DNA of 64,000 bases from positions 186,001-250,000 of the forward strand of contig JANQPX010000053.1 of the NCBI GenBank assembly GCA_028285265.1. Reading direction: 5' to 3'. Under the pieces are notes generated by a model. That model did not search any database. It saw only the letters and a program-made list of their open reading frames with translations, and was not told the DNA's origin. This document shows, one piece after another, positions 38,054 to 47,752 of this stretch; position 1 is the stretch's first letter, and every line of letters begins with the position of its first letter. This stretch comes from Geminicoccaceae bacterium (GTDB lineage: Bacteria > Pseudomonadota > Alphaproteobacteria > Geminicoccales > Geminicoccaceae). Position numbers and translations under genes: made by a program.

Positions 38054-39141
38054 GACTCTAAAAACCTTTCGAGACTTTTGATGACCGCCTTGTTTTCATC
38101 CTCTTTGCCGATGGAAAGGCGAAGGCAATTCGGTAGGCCATACGCTGCCATGGGGCGCGCCACGATCCCGTCCTTCTCGAGAAAATCGCCAGCCTTCGCT
38201 GCCGTTTTTTCCCCGGTTTCGGGAAAGCCGACCAGTAAAAAATTCGCGACACTCGGATGAACCGTCAGGCCAAGCCCAGCGATCGCTTGGGTCATGCGTG
38301 GTAACCAGTGGTCATTATGAGCGACCGACCGCTCTTGGTGCTCCAGATCTTCAAGGGCGGCGATGCCTGCAGCTTGGGCCAGCGCATTCACATTGAAAGG
38401 GCCGCGCACCCTATTCAACACTTCGATAATATTGGGTGGTCCATAGAGCCAACCGAGGCGAAGACCACCTAGCGCGAAGAGCTTCGAAAAGGTGCGCAGC
38501 ATGACGACGTTATCGGCCTGATCAATGAGTTCCAGACCATTGGTGTAGTCGGGTGTGTGCACATACTCGGCATAAGCGGCATCGATGGCGAGGATGACGT
38601 CGTCGGGCAGGCCCCTGTGAAGTCGGGACAGCTCATCAGCGGTGATATAGCTGCCCGTCGGATTGTTCGGATTGGCAATGTAAACGAGGCGTGTGCGCGA
38701 GGTTACCGCATCGAGAAGAGCATCGACGTCCGTTCGAAGATTGCGTTCTGGTGCGGCGATAGGCTGGGCCCCGGTCCCCAAAGCGCTCAAACGATACATC
38801 AAAAAACCGTGAGCGCTATACAACACCTCATCACCCGGACCGGCGTAGGCGAGGGTCAAAAGATGGATGAGCTCGTCGGATCCCGAACCACAGATTAGAC
38901 GATCGATATCGAGGGAGAAACGCTTGCTGATGGCAGCTTTGAGACGGTCAGAACCGCCGTCGGGATACCGATGGCTGTCGCCAAGCGCCTGTTGTATCGC
39001 TTTGATTGCCTGAGGGCTGGGGCCGATTGCTGACTCATTCGCGGAAAGCTTGATGGTGCTGTCGGCCCCTTCTGCGGACGCCTTGCCACCGACATAGGGC
39101 TGTATTTCCAGAATGCCGGAGCGCGGCCTCGGACTGGCCAT
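38050..39141 (-). CDS. hisC: Histidinol-phosphate aminotransferase (HisC family)
   Basis: 363-residue class II PLP aminotransferase. Visible are LSANESAIGPSPQA, GSGSDELIHLL, YIANPNNPTGSYI, the Asp in AIDAAYAEY, and the PLP Lys in RTFSKLFALGGLRLGWL. It converts imidazole acetol phosphate to histidinol phosphate; next to a tyrosine-pathway dehydrogenase it may also or mainly transaminate aromatic precursors (inference). The gene is divergent from the metX riboswitch leader. Confidence 0.9.
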   Translation of the reverse strand: MASPRPRSGILEIQPYVGGKASAEGADSTIKLSANESAIGPSPQAIKAIQQALGDSHRYPDGGSDRLKAAISKRFSLDIDRLICGSGSDELIHLLTLAYAGPGDEVLYSAHGFLMYRLSALGTGAQPIAAPERNLRTDVDALLDAVTSRTRLVYIANPNNPTGSYITADELSRLHRGLPDDVILAIDAAYAEYVHTPDYTNGLELIDQADNVVMLRTFSKLFALGGLRLGWLYGPPNIIEVLNRVRGPFNVNALAQAAGIAALEDLEHQERSVAHNDHWLPRMTQAIAGLGLTVHPSVANFLLVGFPETGEKTAAKAGDFLEKDGIVARPMAAYGLPNCLRLSIGKEDENKAVIKSLERFLES

Positions 39142-39263
39142 GAAACTTGTCTCACTTCACTGTTGCCTTGGGGGTATTGGGAAGGCCGAAGATTAGCCAG
39201 GGTCAAGCGGAAGGTCCATAACCGATTGACGGTGCCTTTCCATTAGAGCTAAAGTCCAGCCAT

Positions 39264-39320
39264 CGTGGTGATTTGGGCCGGCTGGCTTGCAGGCCACGTA
39301 AAAAAACCTGCTAAAAAGTC
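39264..39320 (+). ncRNA. SAM-II-type riboswitch upstream of metX
   Basis: CGTGG (39264-39268) pairs with CCACG (39294-39298) to form P1. The conserved bases of the SAM-II class follow in order: TGATTTG, CCGGC, CTTGCA, the ACGT-A7 linker, and GCTAAAAAG at 39310-39318. The hairpin interior is a few bases longer than the textbook element. Location just before metX, which makes a methionine precursor, is the classic context: SAM binding should lower expression. Confidence 0.85.
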
Positions 39321-39338
39321 GGGTCGCTTGAAGAATAG

Positions 39339-39364
39339 CCCTGGCTGCCAGCCGGGGTTTTTTT
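39339..39364 (+). terminator. Intrinsic terminator between SAM-II aptamer and metX
   Basis: CCCTGGCT (39339-39346) pairs with AGCCGGGG (39350-39357) with one G-U, followed by seven Ts. It is placed between aptamer and start codon, implying transcriptional attenuation in addition to or instead of ribosome-site masking. Confidence 0.8.
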
Positions 39365-39380
39365 GTGGGCGGATGCAGCG

Positions 39381-40631
39381 ATGAACGAGCAAGGGCCTCG
39401 CCAAACCGACAGTGAGCAGGAGCACGGACCCCAATTCGAGCTTCCGCCTGCGACCATCGAGGCTGCGACAACATTGAGCTCTTCAGCACCTCTTGGTGGT
39501 GTCGATGGTCGTGTCCTGCCAGGACATCGCATGCGGCTCTCCCAAGCGGTTGCCCTCGATTGCGGTGTGGCATTCGAACCGATTACCGTTGCCTATCAGA
39601 CCTACGGCAGCCTGAACCGGGAACGCAGCAATGCGATCCTTGTTTGCCATGCGCTAACCGGTGATCAATTCGCTGCCGATCCGCATCCTGTGACTGGAAA
39701 GGCCGGCTGGTGGGATCTCATGATCGGTCCCGGCAAACCCATCGATACCGATCGCTATTTCATTATCTGCACCAATATCTTAGGCGGCTGCATGGGGACG
39801 ACGGGGCCGATGGAGCTGGACGGCGCTACGGAGAAACCGTACGGCCTTAACTTTCCGGTGATTACGATCGGTGACATGGTCAGGGTGCAGGCGGCGCTCC
39901 TTGATCAGCTCGGGATCGAGCGCTTGTTCGCGGTGGCCGGTGGCTCGATGGGCGGTATGCAGGTGCTGGAATGGGCGGTGCGCTATCCCGATAGAGTGTT
40001 CAGCGCGCTTCCGATTGCAACGTCGGCACGTCATTCCGCACAGAACATCGCGTTTCACGAAGTCGGCCGTCAAGCGATCATGGCCGATCCGAATTGGCAA
40101 AGCGGCGCCTATTATGGCAGCGGTCAGCGGCCGGTTCGCGGCTTGTCGGTAGCGCGGATGGCGGCGCATATCACCTATCTCTCCGAACCCGCGCTTCATC
40201 GAAAGTTCGGACGTGCCCTGCAGGATAGAAATGAATTGACGTACGGCTTCGATGCCGATTTCCAAGTGGAGAGTTACCTTCGTCACCAAGGGATTACTTT
40301 CGTCGATCGCTTCGATGCCAATTCCTACCTTTATGTCACCCGTGCGATGGACTACTTCGATTTGGCGGCGGGCTTCGACGGTGTCCTTGCCAATGCCTTT
40401 CGTGGCACGAACACGCGCTTTTGTGTCCTTTCCTTCAGTTCTGACTGGTTGTTTCCGACGGCCGAGAGCCGGGAGCTTGTGCGCGCTCTAACCTCGGTCG
40501 CCGCGAATGTTTCGTCGTGCGAGTTCGAAACCGATCGTGGGCATGACAGTTTCTTGCTGGACGAGCCGGAGTTTCATCGTGTGGTCTCCGGCTTTCTGGA
40601 CGGTGCAGCTTCCGCGGCGGGTTTGACGTAG
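39381..40631 (+). CDS. metX: Homoserine O-acetyltransferase (MetX)
   Basis: 416 residues from ATG 39381; a TTG at 39363 lies in the terminator T-run and is rejected. The first ~50 residues are polar and not conserved. The alpha/beta fold follows: [41 protein letters not shown], nucleophile [15 protein letters not shown], Asp in FSSDWLFPT and His in [10 protein letters not shown]. It acylates homoserine with acetyl-CoA (or succinyl-CoA in some alphaproteobacterial MetX) for methionine synthesis. metW starts one base after the stop. Confidence 0.94.
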   Translation: MNEQGPRQTDSEQEHGPQFELPPATIEAATTLSSSAPLGGVDGRVLPGHRMRLSQAVALDCGVAFEPITVAYQTYGSLNRERSNAILVCHALTGDQFAADPHPVTGKAGWWDLMIGPGKPIDTDRYFIICTNILGGCMGTTGPMELDGATEKPYGLNFPVITIGDMVRVQAALLDQLGIERLFAVAGGSMGGMQVLEWAVRYPDRVFSALPIATSARHSAQNIAFHEVGRQAIMADPNWQSGAYYGSGQRPVRGLSVARMAAHITYLSEPALHRKFGRALQDRNELTYGFDADFQVESYLRHQGITFVDRFDANSYLYVTRAMDYFDLAAGFDGVLANAFRGTNTRFCVLSFSSDWLFPTAESRELVRALTSVAANVSSCEFETDRGHDSFLLDEPEFHRVVSGFLDGAASAAGLT

Positions 40632-40632
40632 G

Positions 40633-41304
40633 ATGGCAACCAGCATCTCGCTTGATCCAGAGACACCGCCGTCCGATAAGAACGGAGTCATGGCGCCACT
40701 TCGTCAAGACTTGAGGCTGATCGCGGATCTTGTGCGACGGGAAGCGCGCGTGCTCGATATTGGCTGTGGCGATGGTGCTCTCCTCGGTCATCTCGCCGAG
40801 ACCAAAGCCGTTGATGGTCGAGGTATCGAACTGTCGAGGCAGGGGGTGAAGGACTGTCTCAGTCGTGGCCTCTCAGTAGTGCAGGGCGACGCTGAAAAGG
40901 ACCTGCATCTCTATCCCGACGATTCATTCGACTATGTGATTTTGAGCCAGACGATTCAGGCCATGCACCGACCAGATCACATCATCGATGAAATGCTGCG
41001 TATCGGACGTTTTGGGATCGTTTCCTTTGTCAATTATGCCCATTGGCGTGCGCGTTGGCGTCTCGTCCGTGGCCGCATGCCGAGAGGAAGTGCCAAGGCC
41101 GAACCTTGGTATTCAACACCCAATATTCGCCCGTGCACACTCGACGACTTTGAAGCACTGGCGGCGAAGCTAGGCCTTGAGGTCGAGCACCGGATCTGTT
41201 TGGCATCAAACGGACAAGTGAGTCGTAAGGCCGGTGGTCTTTGGTTCGACAACCTCCTGAGTGCGCAAGCGCTCTTCATGCTTAGCCGCAAGGTGTCGAC
41301 GTAG
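40633..41304 (+). CDS. metW: Methionine biosynthesis protein MetW
   Basis: 223-residue methyltransferase-fold protein: VLDIGCGDGALLGHLAE, GRGIELSRQGVKDCLSRGLSVVQGDAE, DYVILSQTIQAMHRPD, ISFVN-like IVSFVNYAHWRARW. MetW is the standard partner of MetX and is required for its activity in several proteobacteria. The first ~20 residues are an extra polar stretch; MAPLRQDLRLIADLV at about 20 is where the family begins. The 3' end overlaps the converging methyltransferase gene by 23 bases. Confidence 0.93.
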   Translation: MATSISLDPETPPSDKNGVMAPLRQDLRLIADLVRREARVLDIGCGDGALLGHLAETKAVDGRGIELSRQGVKDCLSRGLSVVQGDAEKDLHLYPDDSFDYVILSQTIQAMHRPDHIIDEMLRIGRFGIVSFVNYAHWRARWRLVRGRMPRGSAKAEPWYSTPNIRPCTLDDFEALAAKLGLEVEHRICLASNGQVSRKAGGLWFDNLLSAQALFMLSRKVST

Positions 41305-42100
41305 GCCTGTCTCGAGGGGGCAGGGATAACGAGGTGTCCCGTCGCTCGTGGCTTCGTTGCTCCGCCGCAATGGCTGGTCTCGCCCCCGGAAAATGGGCAT
41401 AGGCAGGACGCTTGGCGCTTGCGCTAGCAGCGCTGAGGGAGGCTGTGTAGATCTCCTTTTGCGCGCGCATCACCAAGACACCGGCGAATTTCTGTGCAAA
41501 GCGGAGACCGAGCCGCTCCCAAGCAACGGCGGTTTTGAGCAGCAGGTTTGAGCGAAACGGCGGAACGAACAGCGCAGATCCTGTCTTTTGCGGCGAAAAG
41601 AGGTGGCTTCGTAACAGGTGTTTGAGCTGCGCTGCGCTATAGGGACGACCTTGGCCAAAAGGTGTGCGTTCGCTCAGACACCAAAGGCCACGACGGTTGG
41701 GAATGATGACCAGGACTTCGCCGTCGTCGGCAAGAATGCGCCAAACCTCGCGCAAAAGGCGGCCGGCATGCTCCGTCGTCTCGAGTGCATGGACGATTAA
41801 GACGCGGTCCATGCTGCGATCGGCGATCGGTAGGTCATTCTCCTGACCAAGGGCGGTAAGATTCGGGCGCTTTTTGGGCCAGCGCATCACACCTTCTGCG
41901 CGTGGCATAATCACGGCAACACGCTCGGCCTCAAGGGAGAGCGGACCCATGAACGGCGTGGCATGGCCGAGGCCAAGCACATGTTGCCCTTGGAGATCGG
42001 GCCAGTGGGCACGGATTTCGCGGTTCAGAAGCCGGCGGACCAATTGGCCCTGCCGCGAGCCATAGAAATCATGCAGTTCAAAAACGTCAGGACGCATCAC
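41282..42100 (-). CDS. Class I SAM-dependent methyltransferase
   Basis: 272 residues. The SAM site is atypical: HVLGLGHATPFMGPL in place of a GxGxG loop, then DRSMDRVLIVHALETTEHAGRLLREVWRILADDGEVLVIIPNRRGLWCL, a methyltransferase-11 pattern. It is placed divergent to gloB, as often seen in alphaproteobacteria. The substrate is unknown. The weak glycine motif leaves open whether SAM is bound. Confidence 0.78.
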   Translation of the reverse strand: MMRPDVFELHDFYGSRQGQLVRRLLNREIRAHWPDLQGQHVLGLGHATPFMGPLSLEAERVAVIMPRAEGVMRWPKKRPNLTALGQENDLPIADRSMDRVLIVHALETTEHAGRLLREVWRILADDGEVLVIIPNRRGLWCLSERTPFGQGRPYSAAQLKHLLRSHLFSPQKTGSALFVPPFRSNLLLKTAVAWERLGLRFAQKFAGVLVMRAQKEIYTASLSAASASAKRPAYAHFPGARPAIAAEQRSHERRDTSLSLPPRDRPTSTPCG

Positions 42101-42240
42101 GGAATGAATTTACGGTGTGCCAGAGATAGGATCAAGGCAGTGATTGCAGGATCGTTGTCGAGCGACAGGTGACCTGCTGCCTGAAATCGGCTATTTCTCT
42201 AAGTACGCCTGATCGCTGCAAGAAAGCCGTCGGAGGGGCC

Positions 42241-43011
42241 ATGAGTTCGCTTACCGTCGAGATGATTCCGGTTCTTGACGACAATTATGTCTATTTGATC
42301 CACGAACCGTCCTCAGGAACGACCGGCGTGGTGGATCCCGCCGTCGCGGCACCTGTGCGCGACCGCTTGCAAGCGCGCGGATGGTCGCTTGATTGGATTC
42401 TCTCAACCCATCACCATGCGGATCATACCGGCGGCAATCTCGAGCTGAAACAGGCCACGGGCTGTCGGATTGCCGGACCAGGTAAAGACGCTTCGAGAAT
42501 TCCCGGTATCGACGTCAAATTAATCGAAGGCGACCGGTTGAAGCTTGGGGATGCGGAGGCGGAGATTTTTGAGACGCCTGGTCATACGTCCGGGCACATT
42601 TCTTATTGGTTCGAAGGCTCAAACGCTCTTTTTTGCGCGGACACCCTGTTTTCACTCGGTTGCGGACGCCTTTTCGAAGGGACGCCTGAAGACATGTGGA
42701 CCTCGTTGCAGAAATTCGAGGCCTTGCCGGATCAGGCGCTCGTGTATTGCGGTCATGAGTATACGCAATCGAATGCGCGTTTCGCGCTATCGGTCGATCC
42801 AGACAACACATCACTCCAGGCGCGCGCGGCCGACGTCGATCGTCAACGCTCTGCGGGTGAACCCACGGTCCCGACGACACTGGGTTTGGAGCGGGCGACC
42901 AATCCTTTTCTTCGTCCTCATGATCCGGCAATCCGAAGCCAACTCGGTTTGCAACACGCCGATGATGTTGACGTCTTTGCAGAGATAAGGCGGCGGAAGG
43001 ACTCGTTCTAG
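42241..43011 (+). CDS. gloB: Hydroxyacylglutathione hydrolase (glyoxalase II)
   Basis: 256 residues from ATG 42241, behind GGAGGGGCC; the frame is open to 42169 without support. Metallo-beta-lactamase fold with the dinuclear site THHHADHTGGN, the His in TPGHTSGHISYW, Asp in LFCADTLFSLGCGRLFEG and His in VYCGHEYTQSN. The C-terminal glyoxalase II domain ends in EIRRRKDSF. It hydrolyses S-lactoylglutathione to lactate and glutathione. Confidence 0.95.
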   Translation: MSSLTVEMIPVLDDNYVYLIHEPSSGTTGVVDPAVAAPVRDRLQARGWSLDWILSTHHHADHTGGNLELKQATGCRIAGPGKDASRIPGIDVKLIEGDRLKLGDAEAEIFETPGHTSGHISYWFEGSNALFCADTLFSLGCGRLFEGTPEDMWTSLQKFEALPDQALVYCGHEYTQSNARFALSVDPDNTSLQARAADVDRQRSAGEPTVPTTLGLERATNPFLRPHDPAIRSQLGLQHADDVDVFAEIRRRKDSF

Positions 43012-43038
43012 GACAATGTCCATGTCGGGCTCAGCGTA

Positions 43039-43644
43039 GTGGCAGCCAAGGGCAAGCAGCTGTCCTCTGCGGCAACGGCGGGGGCATGGCCGGCGTCGGC
43101 ATTTTGGACTTTCTCGGTCGATCTATATGAGCGTCCCGGTGTTGAAGCGGCCTGTATTGCGCTGCAGGATCGGCGACATTTCGATGTGAATATGCTGCTT
43201 TGGGCGCTTTGGCTCGCGGATTGTGGCGTGGCGCTTGATCAAGCAACCCTTGCGCGTGCGGAAGCCGAGATCGCGGTTTGGCAAGCGAAGGTTGTCCAGC
43301 CGCTTCGTTCGCTCCGACGGCATCTTCGCCGGTCTCTCGATCAGGCCAAGACGGGTGACATCGCCGATCAGTGGCCGGACCGGGTCACGACGCTCCGGCA
43401 GGCCATCCTCGCCCTTGAGCTTGATGGCGAGCATATTGAGCAACTCACCCTCGGCCGACTTGGTGACGAGCTGAAACCCACGCGGCGGGCGGGCGGTCAA
43501 CTCGCTTGCGACAATCTCGCCTGTCTTCAGATCTTCAAGGAAGAGGATCGGGGCGATCTCGCCAATCTTTTGGTTCAGGTTTTTCCGGATGCCTATCGTG
43601 CGCGCCTTGATGCCGCTCTCGATTCTGTCTTCAACGAGGCTTAA
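43039..43644 (+). CDS. TIGR02444 family protein
   Basis: 201 residues from GTG 43039. The family core is WPASAFWTFSVDLYERPGVEAACIALQDRRHFDVNMLLWALWLAD, followed by helices with VVQPLRSLRRHLR. Function unknown. The C-terminal ~80 residues after LEQLTLGRL look less conserved. It follows gloB by 27 bases and overlaps the converging ubiX stop by 14. Confidence 0.82.
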   Translation: MAAKGKQLSSAATAGAWPASAFWTFSVDLYERPGVEAACIALQDRRHFDVNMLLWALWLADCGVALDQATLARAEAEIAVWQAKVVQPLRSLRRHLRRSLDQAKTGDIADQWPDRVTTLRQAILALELDGEHIEQLTLGRLGDELKPTRRAGGQLACDNLACLQIFKEEDRGDLANLLVQVFPDAYRARLDAALDSVFNEA

Positions 43645-44224
43645 GTCTGCCGTCGCGCAGTTCGTCCCACCGTCCCGCTAAGTCATTGTCGATATCGAAC
43701 AGATCAAGCACGCGTCCAACGCTATGATCGATGATGTCCTGAAGGCTTTCTGGTTGCGTATAAAAGGCAGGCAAAGGTGGGGCGATGATTCCGCCCATCT
43801 CCGTGACGGCGAGCATATTCTTGAGATGCGCTCTATTGAACGGCGTTTCGCGTACCATGAGCACGAGACGCCGTCTTTCCTTTAGCGTGACGTCGGCTGC
43901 TCGTGTCAGCAGATTCGTCGACATGCCCGTCGCAATTTCCGCCAGTGTTTTCATGGAGCAAGGCGCGATGACCATGCCCCGCGTGCGAAACGAGCCCGAT
44001 GCTGGACCGGCCCCAACATCGGCAATGGCATAGGCCTTATCGGCGAGTGCTCGAACATCCGCCGATTTGAGATTGGTTTCGTATGCAACGGTCATCTCGG
44101 CGGGCTTGCTCAGGATCAAATGGCTGGTAATCGGCGTGGTTTTCAGCGTTTCAAGCAAGCGAATCCCATAGATCGACCCGCTCGATCCCGACATTCCTAC
44201 GATGAGGTGATCATTTGCTAACAT
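43631..44224 (-). CDS. ubiX: Flavin prenyltransferase UbiX
   Basis: 197 residues from ATG 44224 (GTG 44239 would add five). FMN-binding Rossmann-like flavodoxin fold: LIVGMSGSSGSIYGIRLLE, FRTRGMVIAPCSMKTLAEIATGMSTNLLTRAADV, KERRRLVLMVRETPFN and the closing EMGGIIAPPLPAFYTQP. It prenylates FMN to supply the cofactor of UbiD decarboxylases in ubiquinone synthesis. No ubiD is in the window. Confidence 0.95.
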   Translation of the reverse strand: MLANDHLIVGMSGSSGSIYGIRLLETLKTTPITSHLILSKPAEMTVAYETNLKSADVRALADKAYAIADVGAGPASGSFRTRGMVIAPCSMKTLAEIATGMSTNLLTRAADVTLKERRRLVLMVRETPFNRAHLKNMLAVTEMGGIIAPPLPAFYTQPESLQDIIDHSVGRVLDLFDIDNDLAGRWDELRDGRLKPR

Positions 44225-44350
44225 ACTGAAAAATTGCACCTTTCACTGATTTTTGACAAGACCGTGACGTTTTTGCTAGCGATCTTGGATAAGCAGGATT
44301 ACACTATCGTGCTTATCAGGGATAACCAAAACCTGGAGGTCTATAACGGC

Positions 44351-44554
44351 ATGAGCATGCAGGAGTACGTTGAGGGACTACGGAGCAAACATGCGCACCT
44401 AGAGGAAGAAATCGACGTCGAACTCCACCGACCTATGCCTGATCAAGTAACATTGACACGATTAAAACGTGAGAAACTGAAAATTAAGGATGAGATCGCC
44501 CGTTTGGGCGCTACCAGTTTGAGCGCGGCCTCTCCTGCCAGTGGGTATCATTAG
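44351..44554 (+). CDS. YdcH/DUF465 small protein
   Basis: 67 residues starting MSMQEYVEGLRSKHAHLEEEI, with the coiled-coil type DUF465 pattern (HAHLEEEI, LTRLKREKLKIKDEIARL). GGAGG lies upstream at 44334-44338, a little far. TTGACA at 44253-44258 is a candidate -35 box for its own promoter. A strong terminator follows. The role is unknown. Confidence 0.82.
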   Translation: MSMQEYVEGLRSKHAHLEEEIDVELHRPMPDQVTLTRLKREKLKIKDEIARLGATSLSAASPASGYH

Positions 44555-44604
44555 CCCCGCGGGTCGCGAAACCTGAAAAGAGGGGCGTGAGAGCGCCACT
44601 CCCG

Positions 44605-44645
44605 AAACGCCGCCAGTCCCTGATATGGCGGCGTTTTAGTTTTTT
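44605..44645 (+). terminator. Intrinsic terminator of the ydcH-like gene
   Basis: AAACGCCGCCA (44605-44615) pairs perfectly with TGGCGGCGTTT (44626-44636); the T-run is TTTT-AG-TTTTTT, ending at 44645. Confidence 0.88.
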
Positions 44646-44845
44646 GGCACCCGAATCGATATCGTTGAGATCCTGTGTCAACGATGCCATTTTTGTGATG
44701 GCAAGGCGTGTCATCGATCTGGGATGGTCGCGACGCCGTTTGTATCAGAGCGAATCCTACTCAGGGGTGAACGTCGTGGCCGAGGCGGTGCAGGGCCCCG
44801 AAGGGGCGTAAGGTCGGTTCTAGCCTACCCTCATCGTCATCTGGG

Positions 44846-46072
44846 TCACCGCAATGACGCTGCTGTTAGCAACGTCTCCCGCCGGAGTTCGGGCCAGAAC
44901 AGTGCGACGATCGTCATCGCGATCAATCCTTCGATGGCCATGATCATGGTCGCGGTGCCAGCGCCGAACATGTCAGCAAGCAAGCCAACATGCAGCATGC
45001 CGATCGGGCAGGTACCGATGCTGACGGTCAGAACACCCATGACCCGTGCTCGCGCTTCCGGCGGTGAAGCGAGGAACGTCACTGTACTCTGCATAACAGC
45101 GAACCCCGCGATAAACAGGCCCGCTACGAACATGAGACCGAAGGAGAGGGGGACTAGGCCCGACAGGCCAATCCCAAGCACGCACAGCAAAAACAGGGAT
45201 GAGGCACCGAGATAAAGACGGGTGTAAAAGCGAGGCCGAGCATAAAGGCCAACCATGACGGAGCCTATAAGCGCGCCGAGCCCCTCGGTTGACGCGAAAA
45301 GACCGATCATCAAGGTCGATAGGCCAAGCTGATGCTCGCCAATCACTGGAATGAGCGAGATGAAAGCGAAACCCCAAAGATTTACAACCATGGTGATGGC
45401 AAGGGAGGCAAGAATGATCCGGTTGCTGCTGACGGCGCGCCAACCTTCTCTCAGGGTTCCGATGAGGCCGGTCGGCTCCGACGAGGCCTGGGCACGATAG
45501 GCCAAGGGGCGGATAAGGATGAGGCACAAGGTGTAAGTGACGGCAGCGGCGGCAAAGACGCCGACAAGGCCGGCGGTTTGAAGAATGGCCCCACCGAGGG
45601 CTGGCCCAAGCATTCGGGTTGCGTTGCTGGTCGACGATTCCAGCGCCATGGCTGGCCCCAGGCGCGCATTGCCGGCGATTTCACCGAGCATGCTTCGCCG
45701 CACCGCAAATTCTGCGGCCCAGAATGTACCGTTCAAAATGGCGGAAAGGCCGACATGCCAAAGCGCCAATCTGTCCATGAAGGCGAGAAGCGAAAGGACC
45801 GAGGAACTGGTCGTCAAGACGGCAAGACCAATGATCAAGAGCAACTTGCGATCATAGCGATCAGCGAGGATGCCCATCGGCACACCGAAGAGAAATAAGG
45901 GAGCCATGCGCAAAAGCGTCATGAGCGAAACCAGCGTTGCCGATTGGGTGGTTTGATAGGTGAAAACGCCGATCGCCAGCAATTCCAGCCAGCGAAAGAC
46001 GCCGATGAGCATGCCGGTCAACCAGACAGGGCGAAAGCGATCATCCGCCAAGAGGCTCTTGAAATCCCGCAT
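44846..46072 (-). CDS. MFS transporter, EntS-like
   Basis: 408 residues, about 12 membrane helices. The A-like motif in the first loop reads FGVPMGILADRYDRKLLLIIG, and WAAEFAVRRSMLGEIAGNARLGPAMALESSTSNATRMLGPALGGAI is the pattern of the enterobactin exporter EntS / MFS_3 group. Probably an efflux protein; no siderophore genes are near, so the substrate is open. The end converges with ydcH. Confidence 0.85.
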   Translation of the reverse strand: MRDFKSLLADDRFRPVWLTGMLIGVFRWLELLAIGVFTYQTTQSATLVSLMTLLRMAPLFLFGVPMGILADRYDRKLLLIIGLAVLTTSSSVLSLLAFMDRLALWHVGLSAILNGTFWAAEFAVRRSMLGEIAGNARLGPAMALESSTSNATRMLGPALGGAILQTAGLVGVFAAAAVTYTLCLILIRPLAYRAQASSEPTGLIGTLREGWRAVSSNRIILASLAITMVVNLWGFAFISLIPVIGEHQLGLSTLMIGLFASTEGLGALIGSVMVGLYARPRFYTRLYLGASSLFLLCVLGIGLSGLVPLSFGLMFVAGLFIAGFAVMQSTVTFLASPPEARARVMGVLTVSIGTCPIGMLHVGLLADMFGAGTATMIMAIEGLIAMTIVALFWPELRRETLLTAASLR

Positions 46073-46139
46073 CGACGAACATTGCGCCTTTCAAGACAGG
46101 CGTTCAAGCCTTGGACCTTGGATGAGGAGTGTTGCGCCG

Positions 46140-47114
46140 CTATGCGGCGAAGAAGCTGTCGATCTGACGAAGATGCCAGAGGCCTAGGGGATCGTGAAAG
46201 CCAAGATGACCGCCGCTCGTGGGCAATAGAACGCTTAGGCTTTGATGTCCGCTCCAGCGCTCTTGCAGATACGGGCCCACAGGGACGAAAGGATCGTCCT
46301 TTGCGTGAATGAGCACGGTTGGTTGTTTGATCCCACCAAGAAAGGCCTTGCCCGCATTGTCCTGGTAATAGTCGGCCGCACTGTCGTAGCCATTGCGTGG
46401 TGCCGTGAAACGATCGTCAAAGTCCCAAAGACTGCGTGCGCTGCGGATCGCATGCTGCTCGTCGGAGGTAAGGCCTGCACCAGCGGCCGTACATTGCCGT
46501 TTGAGTCGGGTCAGAATGAAGCGGTGATAGGCAAAGTTGCGCCAGCGCATCAAGGAGCGGCTGCTCTGTGCGAGGTCGATCGGTGCGGACACCGAGGCCG
46601 CCTTGATAATGGGAAGATCGCGACCGACGGTTCCCAGAAGTTTCAAGAGAATGTTACCGCCAAGAGAAAAGCCGATTGGCATCAGGCCGTTCTTGGTTAG
46701 TTCGGGGTCCAGACCATGGACCAAAGCAACGAGATCGTCACTGCTGCCGGCATGATATTGCTGCCGGCAAAACGGACGGGAAAGGCCTGCTCCTCGAAGA
46801 TTGACCCGTAACACAGGATAGCCGCGTGCCAGGAAGAAAGCCGTGGCAACTGTCATATAACAGCTCTTTTCGGAGCCGGAGATCCCATGGATCAAGACAA
46901 CCAGGGGGCGGCCATCGGCGCCAGCTGGTCGGTCGAGTGCGGCCACGAGATGATCACCACTGCCATCCTTGAGCGGGATCACCAGCCGTTCGCTATCGTG
47001 CATCGGCAGCGCTTTGCGAGCTTGGAGGGCATAGTTACGCAAGGTTTGCAAGTCGCCGCCCCACCATGGTCGACGGGGGCTGAAATGCGATGCGTGGTTC
47101 AATGCGCTGCTCAC
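46140..47114 (-). CDS. YheT-like alpha/beta hydrolase
   Basis: About 324 residues from GTG 47114, which begins just before the family start (HFSPRRPWWGGDLQTL); a TTG at 47192 would add 26. It shows the YheT/ABHD1 pattern: VVLIHGISGSEKSCYM, RVNLRGAGLS, nucleophile GFSLGGNILLKLLG, Asp in IHAKDDPFVP and His in TSGGHLGFHDP. A putative lipid or ester hydrolase. Confidence 0.85.
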   Translation of the reverse strand: MSSALNHASHFSPRRPWWGGDLQTLRNYALQARKALPMHDSERLVIPLKDGSGDHLVAALDRPAGADGRPLVVLIHGISGSEKSCYMTVATAFFLARGYPVLRVNLRGAGLSRPFCRQQYHAGSSDDLVALVHGLDPELTKNGLMPIGFSLGGNILLKLLGTVGRDLPIIKAASVSAPIDLAQSSRSLMRWRNFAYHRFILTRLKRQCTAAGAGLTSDEQHAIRSARSLWDFDDRFTAPRNGYDSAADYYQDNAGKAFLGGIKQPTVLIHAKDDPFVPVGPYLQERWSGHQSLSVLLPTSGGHLGFHDPLGLWHLRQIDSFFAA

Positions 47115-47752
47115 GAGATGGCGTCTCTTAGTCTTCAGAACGGCGAATGTCAGTGACCGCCTTTGTTGGATGCGTTGGCGATCATCGATCAAGAACTATC
47201 TGAAAAGGATGAATAAAACGTCTGCATGCGCTTGTGAGGGCTCAAATCTCATTTTCGTGGACTTCCTGTCGCAGTGATGCGCTTTTGCAACGTCTCTGGC
47301 GCTATTCGCGGGACCGGTCGTATTGTTTTCAACTTATGCGATGGTTTTTGTGGCCGCCTGGTCAACGGTCTTCATGGACCCGTGGCCTTCGACCCTTGGA
47401 TGCGGCACGAAGCCGACCGTGCTCGTGGTCGGGATCGGGCCTCTCAACCCCGAGATCCTTACATCAGAACCCTTGAAATTTGGGGAAAGCGTGCGATCTG
47501 CCAGGTCACGGCATTATGAGATGACACGCGTTCCACGTCAGCGGCGGCAGGCCGACGAAATGCTTTGCCGTGTCATGATCGCCGCGTTCTGAACGTTCCG
47601 ACGGGCAGGCCCGTGCCGCCTCCTGACAGGACGTTGGCAGGAGGGGGGACTCGCGGAGGAAGCTCCTGCTGGTGCTGTTGCTTTCCTTAGGCGTGCCCTC
47701 GGCCTAGTCTGACGCGGTGCGATGTTATTGGTTTAAAGAACGGGAGCAGATC
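47115..47752. other. 638-base interval between the YheT-like gene and uvrB, no confident gene
   Basis: Divergent region. Several frames of 80-90 codons on the plus strand (for example 47234-47476, 47323-47592) overlap each other in different frames and have no protein character. A hairpin CCTCCTG / CAGGAGG lies near 47620-47645 without a T-run. It should carry the uvrB promoter; no clear LexA box is seen. Confidence 0.35.
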
